Shown in pieces: positions 33,822-43,245 of a stretch of 64,000 bases of DNA. This stretch comes from Spirochaetia bacterium. GTDB taxonomy: Bacteria; Spirochaetota; Spirochaetia; Treponematales; Treponemataceae. Location of the stretch: NCBI GenBank assembly GCA_900767955.1, contig CAAGBC010000049.1:40683-104682 (forward strand), written 5' to 3'. Each line of letters opens with the position of its first letter. The stretch's first letter is position 1. The notes below the pieces were generated by a model. That model did no database searches, was not told the DNA's origin, and worked only from the letters and a program-made list of their open reading frames with translations. The position numbers were made by a program, and so were the translations under genes.

Positions 33822-35384
33822 ATGAAAACTCTTGTATTTTTATATGTCGATTCAAATTCTCTACATCTTTTTGATAAAGTTTTTGATGGAAAATCAGCTT
33901 TTTATCGTAGTTTAACTTGGGCTGATTCTGTGGAACAAACTGTAGGAACTGTTGTTCTTACTTGTGATAAATATTTGCAAAATGTAAATGAAGAAATTTG
34001 CGATTTCAACAATATTCAAGTAATTTCCCAATCAGAATGGAATGTGACAACTCTATTGGAACAAATTCGTTCCTGTTGTGAAAAAGTTGAAGCTGAAAAT
34101 GTAGTTTATGCTTTTGCTGATTGTCCGTTTTTGAATTTGGAATTAACAAAGTCTTTGCTAGAAACTCACACAAAATATTGTGCTGAATATACTTTTGCTG
34201 ACGGATATCCTTATGGTTTTGCGCCAGAAGTAATATCAAGTGATGTAATAAAATTATTTCTTCAATTAAATAAGCAAGAAAACCTTCATGATGTAAAAAA
34301 AGACAGTTTATTTTCTTTGATAAAAAAAGATATAAATTCTTTTGAAGTAGAAACTGTTCTTGCAGAAGATGATTGGCGAATGTTTAGAATGAGTTTTGAT
34401 TGTGCATCTTTGCAAGGATTAAAAGCTTGTTCTGCGTTGTTTGATATGAATTTGCAAACAAATAATCCTGATGAAATTTCAAAAGTTGCAAGTCAAAATG
34501 TAAATATATTAAAAACAGTGCCAAGTTTTTATAACATAGAAATTTGTGGAAAATGTTTGGGCTTGTGTTCCTATTGTCCTCATGCAGAAGAAGGAAAAAA
34601 ATCAACACAATTAATGAATTTTGATTCTTTTAAGAAACTTGTAAAAAAAATAAGTGATTTTTCAGAAAATGCAGTAATTTCACTTTCTGCCTTTGGGGAA
34701 CCTGTTTTGCATCCAGAATTTACTGAATTTGTAAAAACTGTTTTAGCGGAACAAGGTTTATCTGTTTTGATAGAAACTGACGGAATAAATTTAAACGAAG
34801 CAATAATCAAGGAATTAAGGGATTTTGCAAATTCTGTTTCTGAACGCACAAATGGTTATCAAAAAATTATGTGGATTGTTTCGATTGATGCAATGACAAA
34901 AGAAACTTATGGCTTGTTGCGTGGTAATTCTGAAAATTTTGGTTATGCAAATGCCATTGTTGCCTTGTTGCAAAATTATTTTGCAGGAAGTGTTTATCCT
35001 CAGCTAGTAAGAATGAATGAAAATGAACATGAATTAGAAAGTTTTTATCGTTTTTGGAGTGATAAAAATAGTCCTTCCTGTGGAAATTTAATAATTCAAA
35101 AATATAGCAATTATTGTAAAACTTTGCCTGATAGAAAACCTACAGATTTATCTCCTATTGAACGAAATCCATGTTGGCATTTGCGTCGTGATATGACAAT
35201 TCGTTCTGATGGAAATGTTGTTGTTTGTAAAGAAAAATTTGCTGATGGTTTTGTGGGTAATGTGTTTAATGAAGATTTAAATACTATTTGGCAACAGTTT
35301 ACGCCTTTGGTTGAAGAACAAATAAGACAAGAATATTCAAAAAAATGTGGGGATTGTGATGAATACTATACCTTTAATTTTTAA
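33822..35384 (+). CDS. spiro-SPASM radical SAM protein
   Basis: 520 aa. The N-terminal ~220 residues resemble a nucleotidyltransferase-like fold (MKTLVFLYVDSNSLHLFDKV). A radical SAM domain follows with the 4Fe-4S motif CLGLCSYCPHAEEG (C-x3-C-x2-C). A C-terminal SPASM domain with additional cysteines comes last (CWHLRRDMTIRSDGNVVVC, KKCGDCDEY). This matches the family I know as spiro-SPASM, restricted to spirochaetes; its reaction is unknown. It heads a compact operon with glycan-synthesis enzymes, so a role in making or attaching a surface or flagellar sugar is a reasonable inference. Confidence 0.85.
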   Translation: MKTLVFLYVDSNSLHLFDKVFDGKSAFYRSLTWADSVEQTVGTVVLTCDKYLQNVNEEICDFNNIQVISQSEWNVTTLLEQIRSCCEKVEAENVVYAFADCPFLNLELTKSLLETHTKYCAEYTFADGYPYGFAPEVISSDVIKLFLQLNKQENLHDVKKDSLFSLIKKDINSFEVETVLAEDDWRMFRMSFDCASLQGLKACSALFDMNLQTNNPDEISKVASQNVNILKTVPSFYNIEICGKCLGLCSYCPHAEEGKKSTQLMNFDSFKKLVKKISDFSENAVISLSAFGEPVLHPEFTEFVKTVLAEQGLSVLIETDGINLNEAIIKELRDFANSVSERTNGYQKIMWIVSIDAMTKETYGLLRGNSENFGYANAIVALLQNYFAGSVYPQLVRMNENEHELESFYRFWSDKNSPSCGNLIIQKYSNYCKTLPDRKPTDLSPIERNPCWHLRRDMTIRSDGNVVVCKEKFADGFVGNVFNEDLNTIWQQFTPLVEEQIRQEYSKKCGDCDEYYTFNF

Positions 35385-36318
35385 TGAGCGACAAATTGAT
35401 AGAACAGTATTAGGTGGTTCTCGCATAAATGCTAATGCAAAAATGAATATTTCTGTCATTATGTTAAATTCAAGCGGAAGTCAATTTAGAATTCAAACCA
35501 TAGAAAAATTATTGAATTGTGGATTTAAATCTATTGTTTCCTTTGAACCAGATTCTGACAACTTTAATATTGAAGATATTTCTCATAGATTTCCTGATGT
35601 TAAATTTGTTATTCCATTAGAAAAAGTTTCTACTGGTGATTTAATAAATATGGGAATGAGCGAAGTAGATTCAGAATATGTTTTAGTTATAAAAGATTCA
35701 ATAAATGTTCCTGGTGGAATATTACTTCCAAATTTGGCAGAGCGTTTGACAAAAGATTCTGTTTATTGTGTTGTTCCTCGTTTGTTAAACTTTGAAAAAC
35801 AAAGTATTCCTATTCAATTTGTTCCTTCTGCATTAAAAGGAAAATTCAGAGTAGATTCTTATTCTTATGTAGTAGACGGAATGCCAACTTTGTATCCTTT
35901 TGATTATGTGGGCCTGTATAATAGAGATAAGTTTATAAAACTTGGTGGATTTGATTATACAATTACAAATCCTTATTGGCAAAATTTAGATTTATCATTA
36001 AGAGCATGGTTGTGGGGCGAACGAATTCAATTATCAACGACTTTTCAATTAAGTTACACAACTGATGAGCCAATTGAAAATTATACTCCAGATTTGTCTT
36101 ATTTAAGATTTTATTTGAAGAATATTTTACCAAAATTTAAAGCAGACCATGGAGTTATTTCGCCACTTTCATTCTTTTTATTCATGATGAATTCTTCATG
36201 TGGTGTGATTGAATCTATTAGACAATTTTCTGATGCAAAAAATTGGGTAGAAAAAAATAAATATAGATTTACTTGTGATGTTCAAAATCTTATAGAAATG
36301 TGGGAACAAAAACAATGA
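35359..36318 (+). CDS. glycosyltransferase family 2-like protein
   Basis: 319 aa. The N-terminal half is a GT-A fold: ISVIMLNSSGSQFRIQTIEK, EVDSEYVLVIKDSINVPGG. A later YNRDKFIKLGGFDYTI segment is typical of the acceptor side of GT2 enzymes. No crisp DxD motif is visible, so activity is not certain. ATG 35359 is chosen (GGGG 6 nt upstream); it overlaps the spiro-SPASM gene by 26 bp and its own stop overlaps the next start by 4 bp. Tight coupling suggests one pathway. Confidence 0.7.
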   Translation: MNTIPLIFNERQIDRTVLGGSRINANAKMNISVIMLNSSGSQFRIQTIEKLLNCGFKSIVSFEPDSDNFNIEDISHRFPDVKFVIPLEKVSTGDLINMGMSEVDSEYVLVIKDSINVPGGILLPNLAERLTKDSVYCVVPRLLNFEKQSIPIQFVPSALKGKFRVDSYSYVVDGMPTLYPFDYVGLYNRDKFIKLGGFDYTITNPYWQNLDLSLRAWLWGERIQLSTTFQLSYTTDEPIENYTPDLSYLRFYLKNILPKFKADHGVISPLSFFLFMMNSSCGVIESIRQFSDAKNWVEKNKYRFTCDVQNLIEMWEQKQ

Positions 36319-38798
36319 AAACAGATATCGCCGTAATTGTTCAATGTAGAATCTCTTCAAAAAGACTCCCTGAAAAAGCATTAAAAATGTTGGGAGGAAG
36401 AACTGTTTTAGAATGGACGCTTTTATCAATGAGTAAGGTAAAAGCTGATAGATATTTTGTTGCAACAGATGAAAATTCTTATGAAACGCTAAAACCTATA
36501 GTTGAAAAATGCGGTTGGGAAATTTTTGTTGGCCCACTAGATGATGTTTTAAAAAGATATTGTCTATTAATTGAAGAAATAAAATGCAAATATGTATTAA
36601 GAGCTACAGCTGATAATCCATTTTTGTTTTATGAAGCAGCCCAAACTTTGTGTGATGAATTTAAAAAACAAATGTCTATTTCTGCTTGTGATTATATGAC
36701 TTGGACAGGTTTGCCTCATGGTTCTGGTGTAGAAATTTTTAATGCAAATTCATTATTAAAAGCAGAAAAACTTACTTCAGAACCTTTTGATAGGGAACAT
36801 GTGGGCCCTGCGTTGTATAATCATAAAACAAAATTTACTTCATTATTTTATAAAGCACCGTCTCGTTTTTATTTTCCAGAATACAGAACAACAATTGATA
36901 CGCCTGCAGACTATAGAAGGGCTTTGTCTGTAATAAATTGTTTGTCAGATAAAATGTTACCAAATGAACCTTTTACAACGGAACAAATTCTTTCTGCTGT
37001 AAAAAATCCATCTGTAAAAGACACAATTTTATTTTTTCCTTGTGTAAAAAAAGGTTTCGGAACTGGTCATTTAAGAAGATGTTTGGCAGCGGCTATAAAA
37101 ATTGGTGCGTTTGTTTATATTCCAAAAGACACTGAACTTGAAGAAACAAATCAATTAATAGAAGATTTTATTCAACGAGGATTAAAAGAATATCAGATTG
37201 TAAATGATTTTCCGCAAAATAATGAATATTCTGTAATCGTAACTGATTATTTTTCATTGGATTTAAAAATTGTTCAGGATTTAAGTAAAATTGCGCCAGT
37301 AATTGCAATTGATGAAGGTTCTGAATATTCTGATTGGTGCGATTATTTGTTAGATATTATTCCTTCAATGGAATTAAAACGAATGTCTAATTATACAGAG
37401 CCAGATTTTATAGAAAAACCAAAAAACAAAAAAAATGAATCAATAGTTCAAAATGATTTTGTAAATATTTTGGTGTGCCTTGGTGGCGAAGACCCTGCGG
37501 GGCTTACAGTTCCTGCTGCAATGGCTTTTGCTTCAGAAAAAAATAAAATTACAGCTATTGTTTCAAAAATTGATTCAATTCAAGAATGTCACAAAAAAGA
37601 AAATATAAATTATATTCCTCCTGTCTACAATTTGAGAGAAGAATTATACAAATATGATTTAGTTGTAACACATTACGGTTTGACAGCTTATGAAGCAATG
37701 AGCGCTGGTTGTGCTGTAATTTTGCTTGCTACAACAAAACTTCATGGTCAGTTGGCTCACAAATATGGATTTGAATGGCTTTCTAAAAAACAGTTGGAAG
37801 AACAAAATGTCCACGAAATTTTACAAAAGTCAAAAAAATTATATCCATCTTTGTTAATTAAAAGAGAAACTAAACCTTTGGGGAATTTTATTAAGGAATT
37901 GTCTCATAGTTCCAGATATGAATGTCCTGTTTGCAAAAATCAAAAAGAGCAACCAGATGAAATAATTTCAAGAACAAAGACAAAAACTTATAGACGATGT
38001 TCTACTTGTGGAATTATTTATATGTCTTGGAGTTCCGAACCTGAAACAACTTATGAAAAGCAATATTTTTCGGAACAATACAAAAAACAGTACGGAAAAA
38101 CTTATTTAGAAGATTTTGATTTTATCAAAAAGAATTCTGTTCATCGTGTTATGGAAATAAATTCTGCTCTTAGAATTGCTAATGACTACAAGCCTTCAGT
38201 TCTTGATATTGGTTGTGCTTATGGTCCATTTTTATCAGCAGCAAATGATATGGGATGGCAAGTTTTTGGAACTGATATTGCAAAAGATGCAATTGAATAT
38301 GTTCAGTCAAAACTGTTGTTCCCTGCAGTTTGTGCAAATTTTCCAGAATTTAATGCGGGCACAGAATTTGGAATTAACAAATTTGATGCAGTCACAATGT
38401 GGTTTGTAATCGAACATTTTTCAAATTTAAAAGAAGTTTTATCTTCCGTTTCTAATATATTAAAAGAAGGTGGTGTTTTTGCATTTTCTACGCCGTCAGG
38501 TTCAGGGGTTTCTGCAAGATACAATCGAAAATCATTTTTTGAATCAAGTCCTTCTGACCATTATACAATTTGGGAACCAGAAAAAGTTTCAAAGATTTTG
38601 AAAAAGTTCGGATTTTCTGTTGTAAAAATTGTTTCTACAGGGCATCATCCAGAGCGTTTTCCTATCGTTGTGAATAATGGTTGGACTTCAAAAGAATTTA
38701 AATTTAAAATTTTTGATAAAATCAGCAAAACTTTGAATTTGGGTGATACTTTTGAAGTATATTGTAGAAAAGATAAAACTCAAGGTGAAGAAAAATAA
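36315..38798 (+). CDS. tri-domain fusion: SpsF-like cytidylyltransferase, PseG-like protein, SAM methyltransferase
   Basis: 827 aa. Residues ~1-235 are an SpsF/CMP-KDO-synthetase-like nucleotidyltransferase (IAVIVQCRISSKRLPEKALK, LRATADNPFL). Residues ~236-540 resemble PseG, the UDP-sugar hydrolase of pseudaminic-acid synthesis (GFGTGHLRRCLAAA, VTDYFSLD, NILVCLGGEDPAG, VTHYGLTAYEAMSAG). Residues ~540-590 carry a CPVC/CSTCG zinc ribbon leading into a class I methyltransferase (VLDIGCAYGPFL, FDAVTMWFVIEHFSNLKEVL, FAFSTPSGSG). ATG 36315 overlaps the previous stop (ATGA). The combination points to activation and modification of a nonulosonate-type sugar; the substrate is inferred. Confidence 0.8.
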   Translation: MKTDIAVIVQCRISSKRLPEKALKMLGGRTVLEWTLLSMSKVKADRYFVATDENSYETLKPIVEKCGWEIFVGPLDDVLKRYCLLIEEIKCKYVLRATADNPFLFYEAAQTLCDEFKKQMSISACDYMTWTGLPHGSGVEIFNANSLLKAEKLTSEPFDREHVGPALYNHKTKFTSLFYKAPSRFYFPEYRTTIDTPADYRRALSVINCLSDKMLPNEPFTTEQILSAVKNPSVKDTILFFPCVKKGFGTGHLRRCLAAAIKIGAFVYIPKDTELEETNQLIEDFIQRGLKEYQIVNDFPQNNEYSVIVTDYFSLDLKIVQDLSKIAPVIAIDEGSEYSDWCDYLLDIIPSMELKRMSNYTEPDFIEKPKNKKNESIVQNDFVNILVCLGGEDPAGLTVPAAMAFASEKNKITAIVSKIDSIQECHKKENINYIPPVYNLREELYKYDLVVTHYGLTAYEAMSAGCAVILLATTKLHGQLAHKYGFEWLSKKQLEEQNVHEILQKSKKLYPSLLIKRETKPLGNFIKELSHSSRYECPVCKNQKEQPDEIISRTKTKTYRRCSTCGIIYMSWSSEPETTYEKQYFSEQYKKQYGKTYLEDFDFIKKNSVHRVMEINSALRIANDYKPSVLDIGCAYGPFLSAANDMGWQVFGTDIAKDAIEYVQSKLLFPAVCANFPEFNAGTEFGINKFDAVTMWFVIEHFSNLKEVLSSVSNILKEGGVFAFSTPSGSGVSARYNRKSFFESSPSDHYTIWEPEKVSKILKKFGFSVVKIVSTGHHPERFPIVVNNGWTSKEFKFKIFDKISKTLNLGDTFEVYCRKDKTQGEEK

Positions 38799-38800
38799 AA

Positions 38801-40435
38801 ATGAATAAGTCTGAAAATATATTAATTCTTGGTGCGGGGTTAATGCAAAAACCTGCAATTCTTGCTGGTAAAAACTTAGGATTTAATGTTGTTGTAATCG
38901 ACGCAAATCCAAATGCAGTTTGTGTTCCTTTGGCAGATAGATTTGAAAAAATTGATTTAAAAGATAAAGAAGGAATTTTAAATTTTGCAAAGGAATTAAA
39001 TGTTGATAATAAGTTAAAAGCTGTTTTTACCGCAGGAACAGATTTTTCTGCATCAGTTTCTTATGTAACAGAAAAACTAAATCTTTTTGGACATTCATTT
39101 GAAGCTGCAACAAATGCAAGTAACAAAACTTTAATGCGAAAATGTTTTTTGCAAAATGAATTGCCTTCTCCAAAATATTTTTTTATTTCACAGGAACAAT
39201 TAAATTCTTCTGATTTGCAAAATTTTGCCAATGAATTAAATTTTCCTTTTGTTGTAAAACCAGCTGATAATATGGGTGCAAGAGGTTGTAGAATTGTTCG
39301 TGATTCATCTGAACTTATAAATGCAGTAACAGTCGCAATTCAAAACTCAAGAAGCGGCATTGCAATTTTGGAAGAATATATGGAAGGTGATGAATATTCC
39401 ATAGATGCGCTTGTTTATAACGGAACAATGACAATTACAGGTTTTGCAGATAGACATATATTTTATCCTCCTTATTTTATAGAAATGGGACACACAATGC
39501 CCACTAATATAGAAGAAAATAAAAGATTAGAGTTGATTTCAACCTTTGCCTTGGGAGTGCAAGCATTAGGATTAACCCACGGAGCTGCAAAAGCAGACAT
39601 AAAATATACGCCAAATGGCCCAATGATTGGTGAAATTGCTGCTCGTCTTTCTGGTGGTTATATGTCTGGCTGGACATTTCCTTATTCAAGTGATTGTAAT
39701 TTAACACAAGAGGCTTTGTTAATTGCTTGCGGAAAAGTTCCAGAATTATTGGAAAAAAATCGAATTCCCGTGAAATATGTTCCTTGTGAAGCTTGTAAAA
39801 ATAAAAAACAACCTTTTGAGTTGTATGAAATTCCTTGCAATGGTGTTAGTGCGGAACGAGCGTGGATTTCTATTCCTGGAAAATTAAAAGACTGGTCTAA
39901 TAATGTTAAATCAGAAAATATCAAAAATGTTTTTCCAAGAATTACAAACGCTTTAGATGAGTTAGATTTTCCAAGAAATAATGTAGAAAAATGCGGAAAT
40001 GTAATTTCTCTTGCACAAACTAGAAGTGAAGCGATTTTTGAAGCAGAAAATGCAATTTCAAATATTTTTTTGCGTTTGGATTCAAATAATGCAAAAACTG
40101 AAGAGTTTCTTTCTGATAAAAATAAATCAGATGAAAGTAATTTTCCACCACCAGCTTTTGAAGCATACAATATTGTTAAAAATATGCAATTTTCAGGTGT
40201 GATTCCACAAAATGAACCTGCTGAAAAATATATTCCTGATGAAATAAAAAATATGGTGAATTCTACTGATGTTGATTGGAATTATTTGACAGTTTTACAA
40301 ACGATTAAAAAATTTGATACAATATGTAAAAATCATTCAGAAATTAATGCAAATCGCTTTTGGAAAGCATTATTTAAGGGCGGAATTCAAGCAATTGTTT
40401 ATGTTGCAGATTCTTCTTCCGAAAATAATATATAA
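38801..40435 (+). CDS. ATP-grasp ligase (carbamoyl-phosphate-synthase-like)
   Basis: 544 aa. An N-terminal Rossmann-like pre-ATP-grasp domain (ILILGAGLMQKPAILAGKNL, VVVIDANPNA) precedes an ATP-grasp fold at ~residues 110-310 (NFPFVVKPADNMGARGCRIV, ILEEYMEGDEYSIDALVYNG, MIGEIAARLSGGY). The ~200-residue C-terminal extension is not recognised. It would join a carboxylate to an amine or other nucleophile using ATP. It lies 2 bp after the fusion gene, in the same glycan operon; a sugar-decorating role is inference. Confidence 0.8.
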   Translation: MNKSENILILGAGLMQKPAILAGKNLGFNVVVIDANPNAVCVPLADRFEKIDLKDKEGILNFAKELNVDNKLKAVFTAGTDFSASVSYVTEKLNLFGHSFEAATNASNKTLMRKCFLQNELPSPKYFFISQEQLNSSDLQNFANELNFPFVVKPADNMGARGCRIVRDSSELINAVTVAIQNSRSGIAILEEYMEGDEYSIDALVYNGTMTITGFADRHIFYPPYFIEMGHTMPTNIEENKRLELISTFALGVQALGLTHGAAKADIKYTPNGPMIGEIAARLSGGYMSGWTFPYSSDCNLTQEALLIACGKVPELLEKNRIPVKYVPCEACKNKKQPFELYEIPCNGVSAERAWISIPGKLKDWSNNVKSENIKNVFPRITNALDELDFPRNNVEKCGNVISLAQTRSEAIFEAENAISNIFLRLDSNNAKTEEFLSDKNKSDESNFPPPAFEAYNIVKNMQFSGVIPQNEPAEKYIPDEIKNMVNSTDVDWNYLTVLQTIKKFDTICKNHSEINANRFWKALFKGGIQAIVYVADSSSENNI

Positions 40436-40443
40436 GGTAATTT

Positions 40444-41475
40444 ATGAAATTAAATATAAAATTTGTTTTATTATTTTTTGCTTGCAGTTTTTGTTTTTCT
40501 CAAGAAAAAATGCTTCCTTTAATGGAAGAGGCAGAAAAATCTGGTATTACAATTTACTGGGATACATTGGCTTCTTCTGGAATGTTAGAAAAAAATGGGC
40601 ATCAAATTTCTTTTAGACCAGACAGTCAAATTGTTATGCTTGATAGCAAAAAAATAGAATTAACAGATGCTCCTGTATATGAAAATGGAACATTAAAAGT
40701 TTCTGAAGATTTTATGGATACTGCAGAACAATTTTTCAAAACAGAAAGTTCAGATGTTGCATTTAAAGTTGGCGCAATATTAATCGACCCAGGCCACGGC
40801 GGAAAAGACCCTGGCGCCTTAAGAACTTATACTGTAAACGGAAAAAAAATCACAATCCAAGAAAAAGATATTACTTTAAAAGTAGGGCAGTTGTTGTATA
40901 AAAAATTAAAGCAAACTTATCCCGAAAAACAAATAATAATGACAAGAAGTACAGATAAGTTTTTATCTCTTGGAGAACGCACAGATGTTGCTAATTCTGT
41001 AAAACTACAAAAAGATGAAGCTGTGATTTATGTTTCAGTTCATGTAAATGCGTCCTTAGATAAAAAAGCTTCTGGTTATGAAGTTTGGTATTTGTCACCG
41101 GGTTATCGCAGAACAGTTCTTGATAAATCAGTGGCTCAAGATGATAAAAGTTTGTTCCCTATATTAAATTCTTTGATGGAAGAAGAGTATACAACAGAAA
41201 GTATTCTTATGGCAAAGTTTATTATGGACGGTTTGCAAGCGCAAATTGGAAATAAATCTAAATCCAGAGGAATTAAAGCTGAAGAATGGTTTGTTGTACG
41301 CAATGCAAATATGCCAAGTGTTTTAATTGAAGTTGGTTTTTTGACAAATCAAGAAGAAGCTATGAATTTGAATTCTGATTCATACTTGCAAAAAACTACA
41401 CAGGGAATATATAATGGAATATCTGCGTTTGTTACGCATTTTGAACGCTCAAGGGGTTTTACAACTAAAAAATGA
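40444..41475 (+). CDS. N-acetylmuramoyl-L-alanine amidase (Amidase_3)
   Basis: Exported cell-wall hydrolase, 343 aa. Signal peptide residues 1-20 (FACSFCFSQ end), a ~90-residue N-terminal domain, then Amidase_3 with zinc/catalytic motifs ILIDPGHGGKDPGA, EKDITLKVG, VYVSVHVNAS-like IYVSVHVNASLDKKASG and VLIEVGFLTNQEEA. AAGG is 6 nt before the ATG. It is coupled by a 4-bp overlap to the GerMN gene. In treponemes this pair typically precedes flaA, as here. Confidence 0.92.
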   Translation: MKLNIKFVLLFFACSFCFSQEKMLPLMEEAEKSGITIYWDTLASSGMLEKNGHQISFRPDSQIVMLDSKKIELTDAPVYENGTLKVSEDFMDTAEQFFKTESSDVAFKVGAILIDPGHGGKDPGALRTYTVNGKKITIQEKDITLKVGQLLYKKLKQTYPEKQIIMTRSTDKFLSLGERTDVANSVKLQKDEAVIYVSVHVNASLDKKASGYEVWYLSPGYRRTVLDKSVAQDDKSLFPILNSLMEEEYTTESILMAKFIMDGLQAQIGNKSKSRGIKAEEWFVVRNANMPSVLIEVGFLTNQEEAMNLNSDSYLQKTTQGIYNGISAFVTHFERSRGFTTKK

Positions 41476-41957
41476 AAACTAATTTACCAAAATTAAAATC
41501 ATCATCATATTTTTTAATTGTTACTATTCTTTTAGCAGGATTTATTTCTTTCCTTTGTTGGTTAATTTCATTTCCTGGTATTCGTAGAGTATATAATTAT
41601 AGTTCCTTAGATGGAACAAAAACTTTTATAGAAGTTCGCTATGCACCTGTAAATCCAGTGCAGGGCAATATTGCATATTATGTTGATGAATTATTATTAG
41701 GCCCAATACAAGACCAAGGTTCTCCAATTTTTGTAAGAGGAACAAAGGTTAATTCTTGTTTTGAGCGTGATGGAATTTTGTATGTTGATTTATCAAAAGA
41801 TTTGCTTGCTGCAGATCCGATAAATACAGATTTTAATAAAAAAATTGAACTTTTTAAAAGGAATATTAAACATAATTTTAGCTATATAAAAGAAATAGTT
41901 CTATTCATTGATGGAAAAATTCCATTTGAAACAGAAATTAAACCTGTTACAGAATAG
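41472..41957 (+). CDS. GerMN-domain membrane protein
   Basis: 161 aa. One N-terminal membrane helix (~residues 13-35), then a single GerMN domain: FIEVRYAPVN, IAYYVDELLLGP, FVRGTKVNSCF, GILYVDLSKDLL. GerMN domains are found in spore germination and lipoprotein cell-wall proteins; no enzymatic role is known. The start overlaps the amidase stop (ATGA), suggesting the two act together on peptidoglycan. Confidence 0.8.
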   Translation: MKTNLPKLKSSSYFLIVTILLAGFISFLCWLISFPGIRRVYNYSSLDGTKTFIEVRYAPVNPVQGNIAYYVDELLLGPIQDQGSPIFVRGTKVNSCFERDGILYVDLSKDLLAADPINTDFNKKIELFKRNIKHNFSYIKEIVLFIDGKIPFETEIKPVTE

Positions 41958-41978
41958 GCTGTTTGTAATAAAAAAGCG

Positions 41979-42007
41979 TTGACAAAATTATGGTCTTAAT
42001 AGATAAT
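41979..42007 (+). promoter_or_regulatory. flaA promoter
   Basis: TTGACA (41979-41984), 17-bp spacer, GATAAT (42002-42007). Sigma-70 type rather than the flagellar sigma-28 type. Leader about 42 nt, with AAGGAG before ATG 42056. Confidence 0.75.
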
Positions 42008-42055
42008 AAGGTGTATACAAGGCTACATCGAATTAGTATAAAAAAGGAGCTTCAA

Positions 42056-43144
42056 ATGAAGAAGACTTTTGGTTTTATAGCAGCTGCTATGCTGCTTGCT
42101 GGTGTCAATGCATTTGCAGAAGAAAGTATTGTCATCGATTTTACAAATCTTGAAGCAGACTGTGTTGCTGATGAAAATGGTAATCCAACTGAAAATAGTC
42201 GCACAATAATGGATTTTTCAACAGCTGCAGGTGCAACATTTACTGAAGATCAGAAAGATCTTATGAAAACATCTCTTGCTCTTCCACGTTGGGAAGTAAG
42301 TCTTAATTCTTCTGCTCGCACTGTAGAAAGTCTTGGACTTTCAACTGTTGTAGCAGCTCCTGTAAAAAGTGAAGCTAATGTTCCTTTTGCAGGAAAAAGT
42401 GTAATGGGTGTTCGTATTGTATTCCCTGAATGGAATTCAAATGCTCATGCATATGTTAGACCACCTTTTGAAATTCCAGCTTATGAACCTTTAGCAAGTG
42501 CTGATGAAAATGGTGTTCGTCAGGAACCAACTGATGAAGAAAAAGCATCTGGAAAAACACTTTTTGAAGATGGTTATGGTGTTGTAAAGAATGTTGGAAC
42601 AATTAAATCAATTTCTGTAACAACAATGGGTATGAATTATCCAGAAGGACTTTATGTACTTCTAGAAGATACAGACGGTGTTGAACGCCGCTATTTCATG
42701 GGTTACCTTGGTTTTGATGGATGGAAAGAACTTACATGGAACAATCCACAGTACATCACAGAAATCCGTAACCGTGAAATCCGTGTATATCCAATTTATC
42801 CAAGAGGACTTCCTTTTGTAAAATTCACTGGTTTCCAGATTACACGCGATGCTGCACACATTGGTGGTAACTACATTGGTTACTTTAAAGATGTAAAAAT
42901 CATCTACGACAAAGCTCTTCTTACAACAGACCGTGATATTGCTGACGAAGACTTGTGGGGAATTATCAACAAGAAAGAAAAAGCACGTCAGGCTGCTGAA
43001 ATGTCTAGATTTGGTAACAAACAAGTTAATCGTTACCTTGAACAGGCAAAACAGGCTACAGAAGACAAATTTACTTCTAGCTTGAATGAAGATTCAAGTT
43101 CAAATGCTCAGACAACTGGTGGAAGTACAGCTGAAGCAAAATAA
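42056..43144 (+). CDS. flaA: flagellar filament outer layer protein FlaA
   Basis: Sheath protein of the periplasmic flagella, 362 aa. Signal peptide residues 1-21 (LLAGVNAFAEES). The mature part has FlaA landmarks: SIVIDFTNLEAD near the start, VGTIKSISVTTMGMNYPEGL, and TGFQITRDAAHIGGNYIGYF followed by KDVKIIYDKAL. The ATG at 42056 follows AAGGAG by 6 nt; a longer reading from 41990 runs through the promoter region and is rejected. Base composition is less AT-rich and codon choice more selective than in its neighbours, as expected for a very abundant protein. It ends at a strong terminator. Confidence 0.95.
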   Translation: MKKTFGFIAAAMLLAGVNAFAEESIVIDFTNLEADCVADENGNPTENSRTIMDFSTAAGATFTEDQKDLMKTSLALPRWEVSLNSSARTVESLGLSTVVAAPVKSEANVPFAGKSVMGVRIVFPEWNSNAHAYVRPPFEIPAYEPLASADENGVRQEPTDEEKASGKTLFEDGYGVVKNVGTIKSISVTTMGMNYPEGLYVLLEDTDGVERRYFMGYLGFDGWKELTWNNPQYITEIRNREIRVYPIYPRGLPFVKFTGFQITRDAAHIGGNYIGYFKDVKIIYDKALLTTDRDIADEDLWGIINKKEKARQAAEMSRFGNKQVNRYLEQAKQATEDKFTSSLNEDSSSNAQTTGGSTAEAK

Positions 43145-43166
43145 TAAACGACTAGTTTATTAATAC

Positions 43167-43210
43167 AAAGCATCTTTCAAATTAATTTTAGTTTGAAGGG
43201 TGCTTTTTTT
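43167..43210 (+). terminator. flaA terminator
   Basis: AAGCATCTTTCAAA pairs with TTTGAAGGGTGCTT (one G-T), followed by a run of T. Confidence 0.85.
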
Positions 43211-43245
43211 TATGTTATAATATTACTTGTAAGGTTGTGAAATTT

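Noticed and set aside
36196..36465. Minus-strand frame across the glycosyltransferase/fusion junction
   Set aside because: Antisense to two overlapping coupled genes; Leu/Phe-rich shadow translation.
41990..42055. N-terminal extension of FlaA by 22 residues
   Set aside because: It covers the promoter -10 and leader, would bury the signal peptide, and a good AAGGAG precedes ATG 42056.
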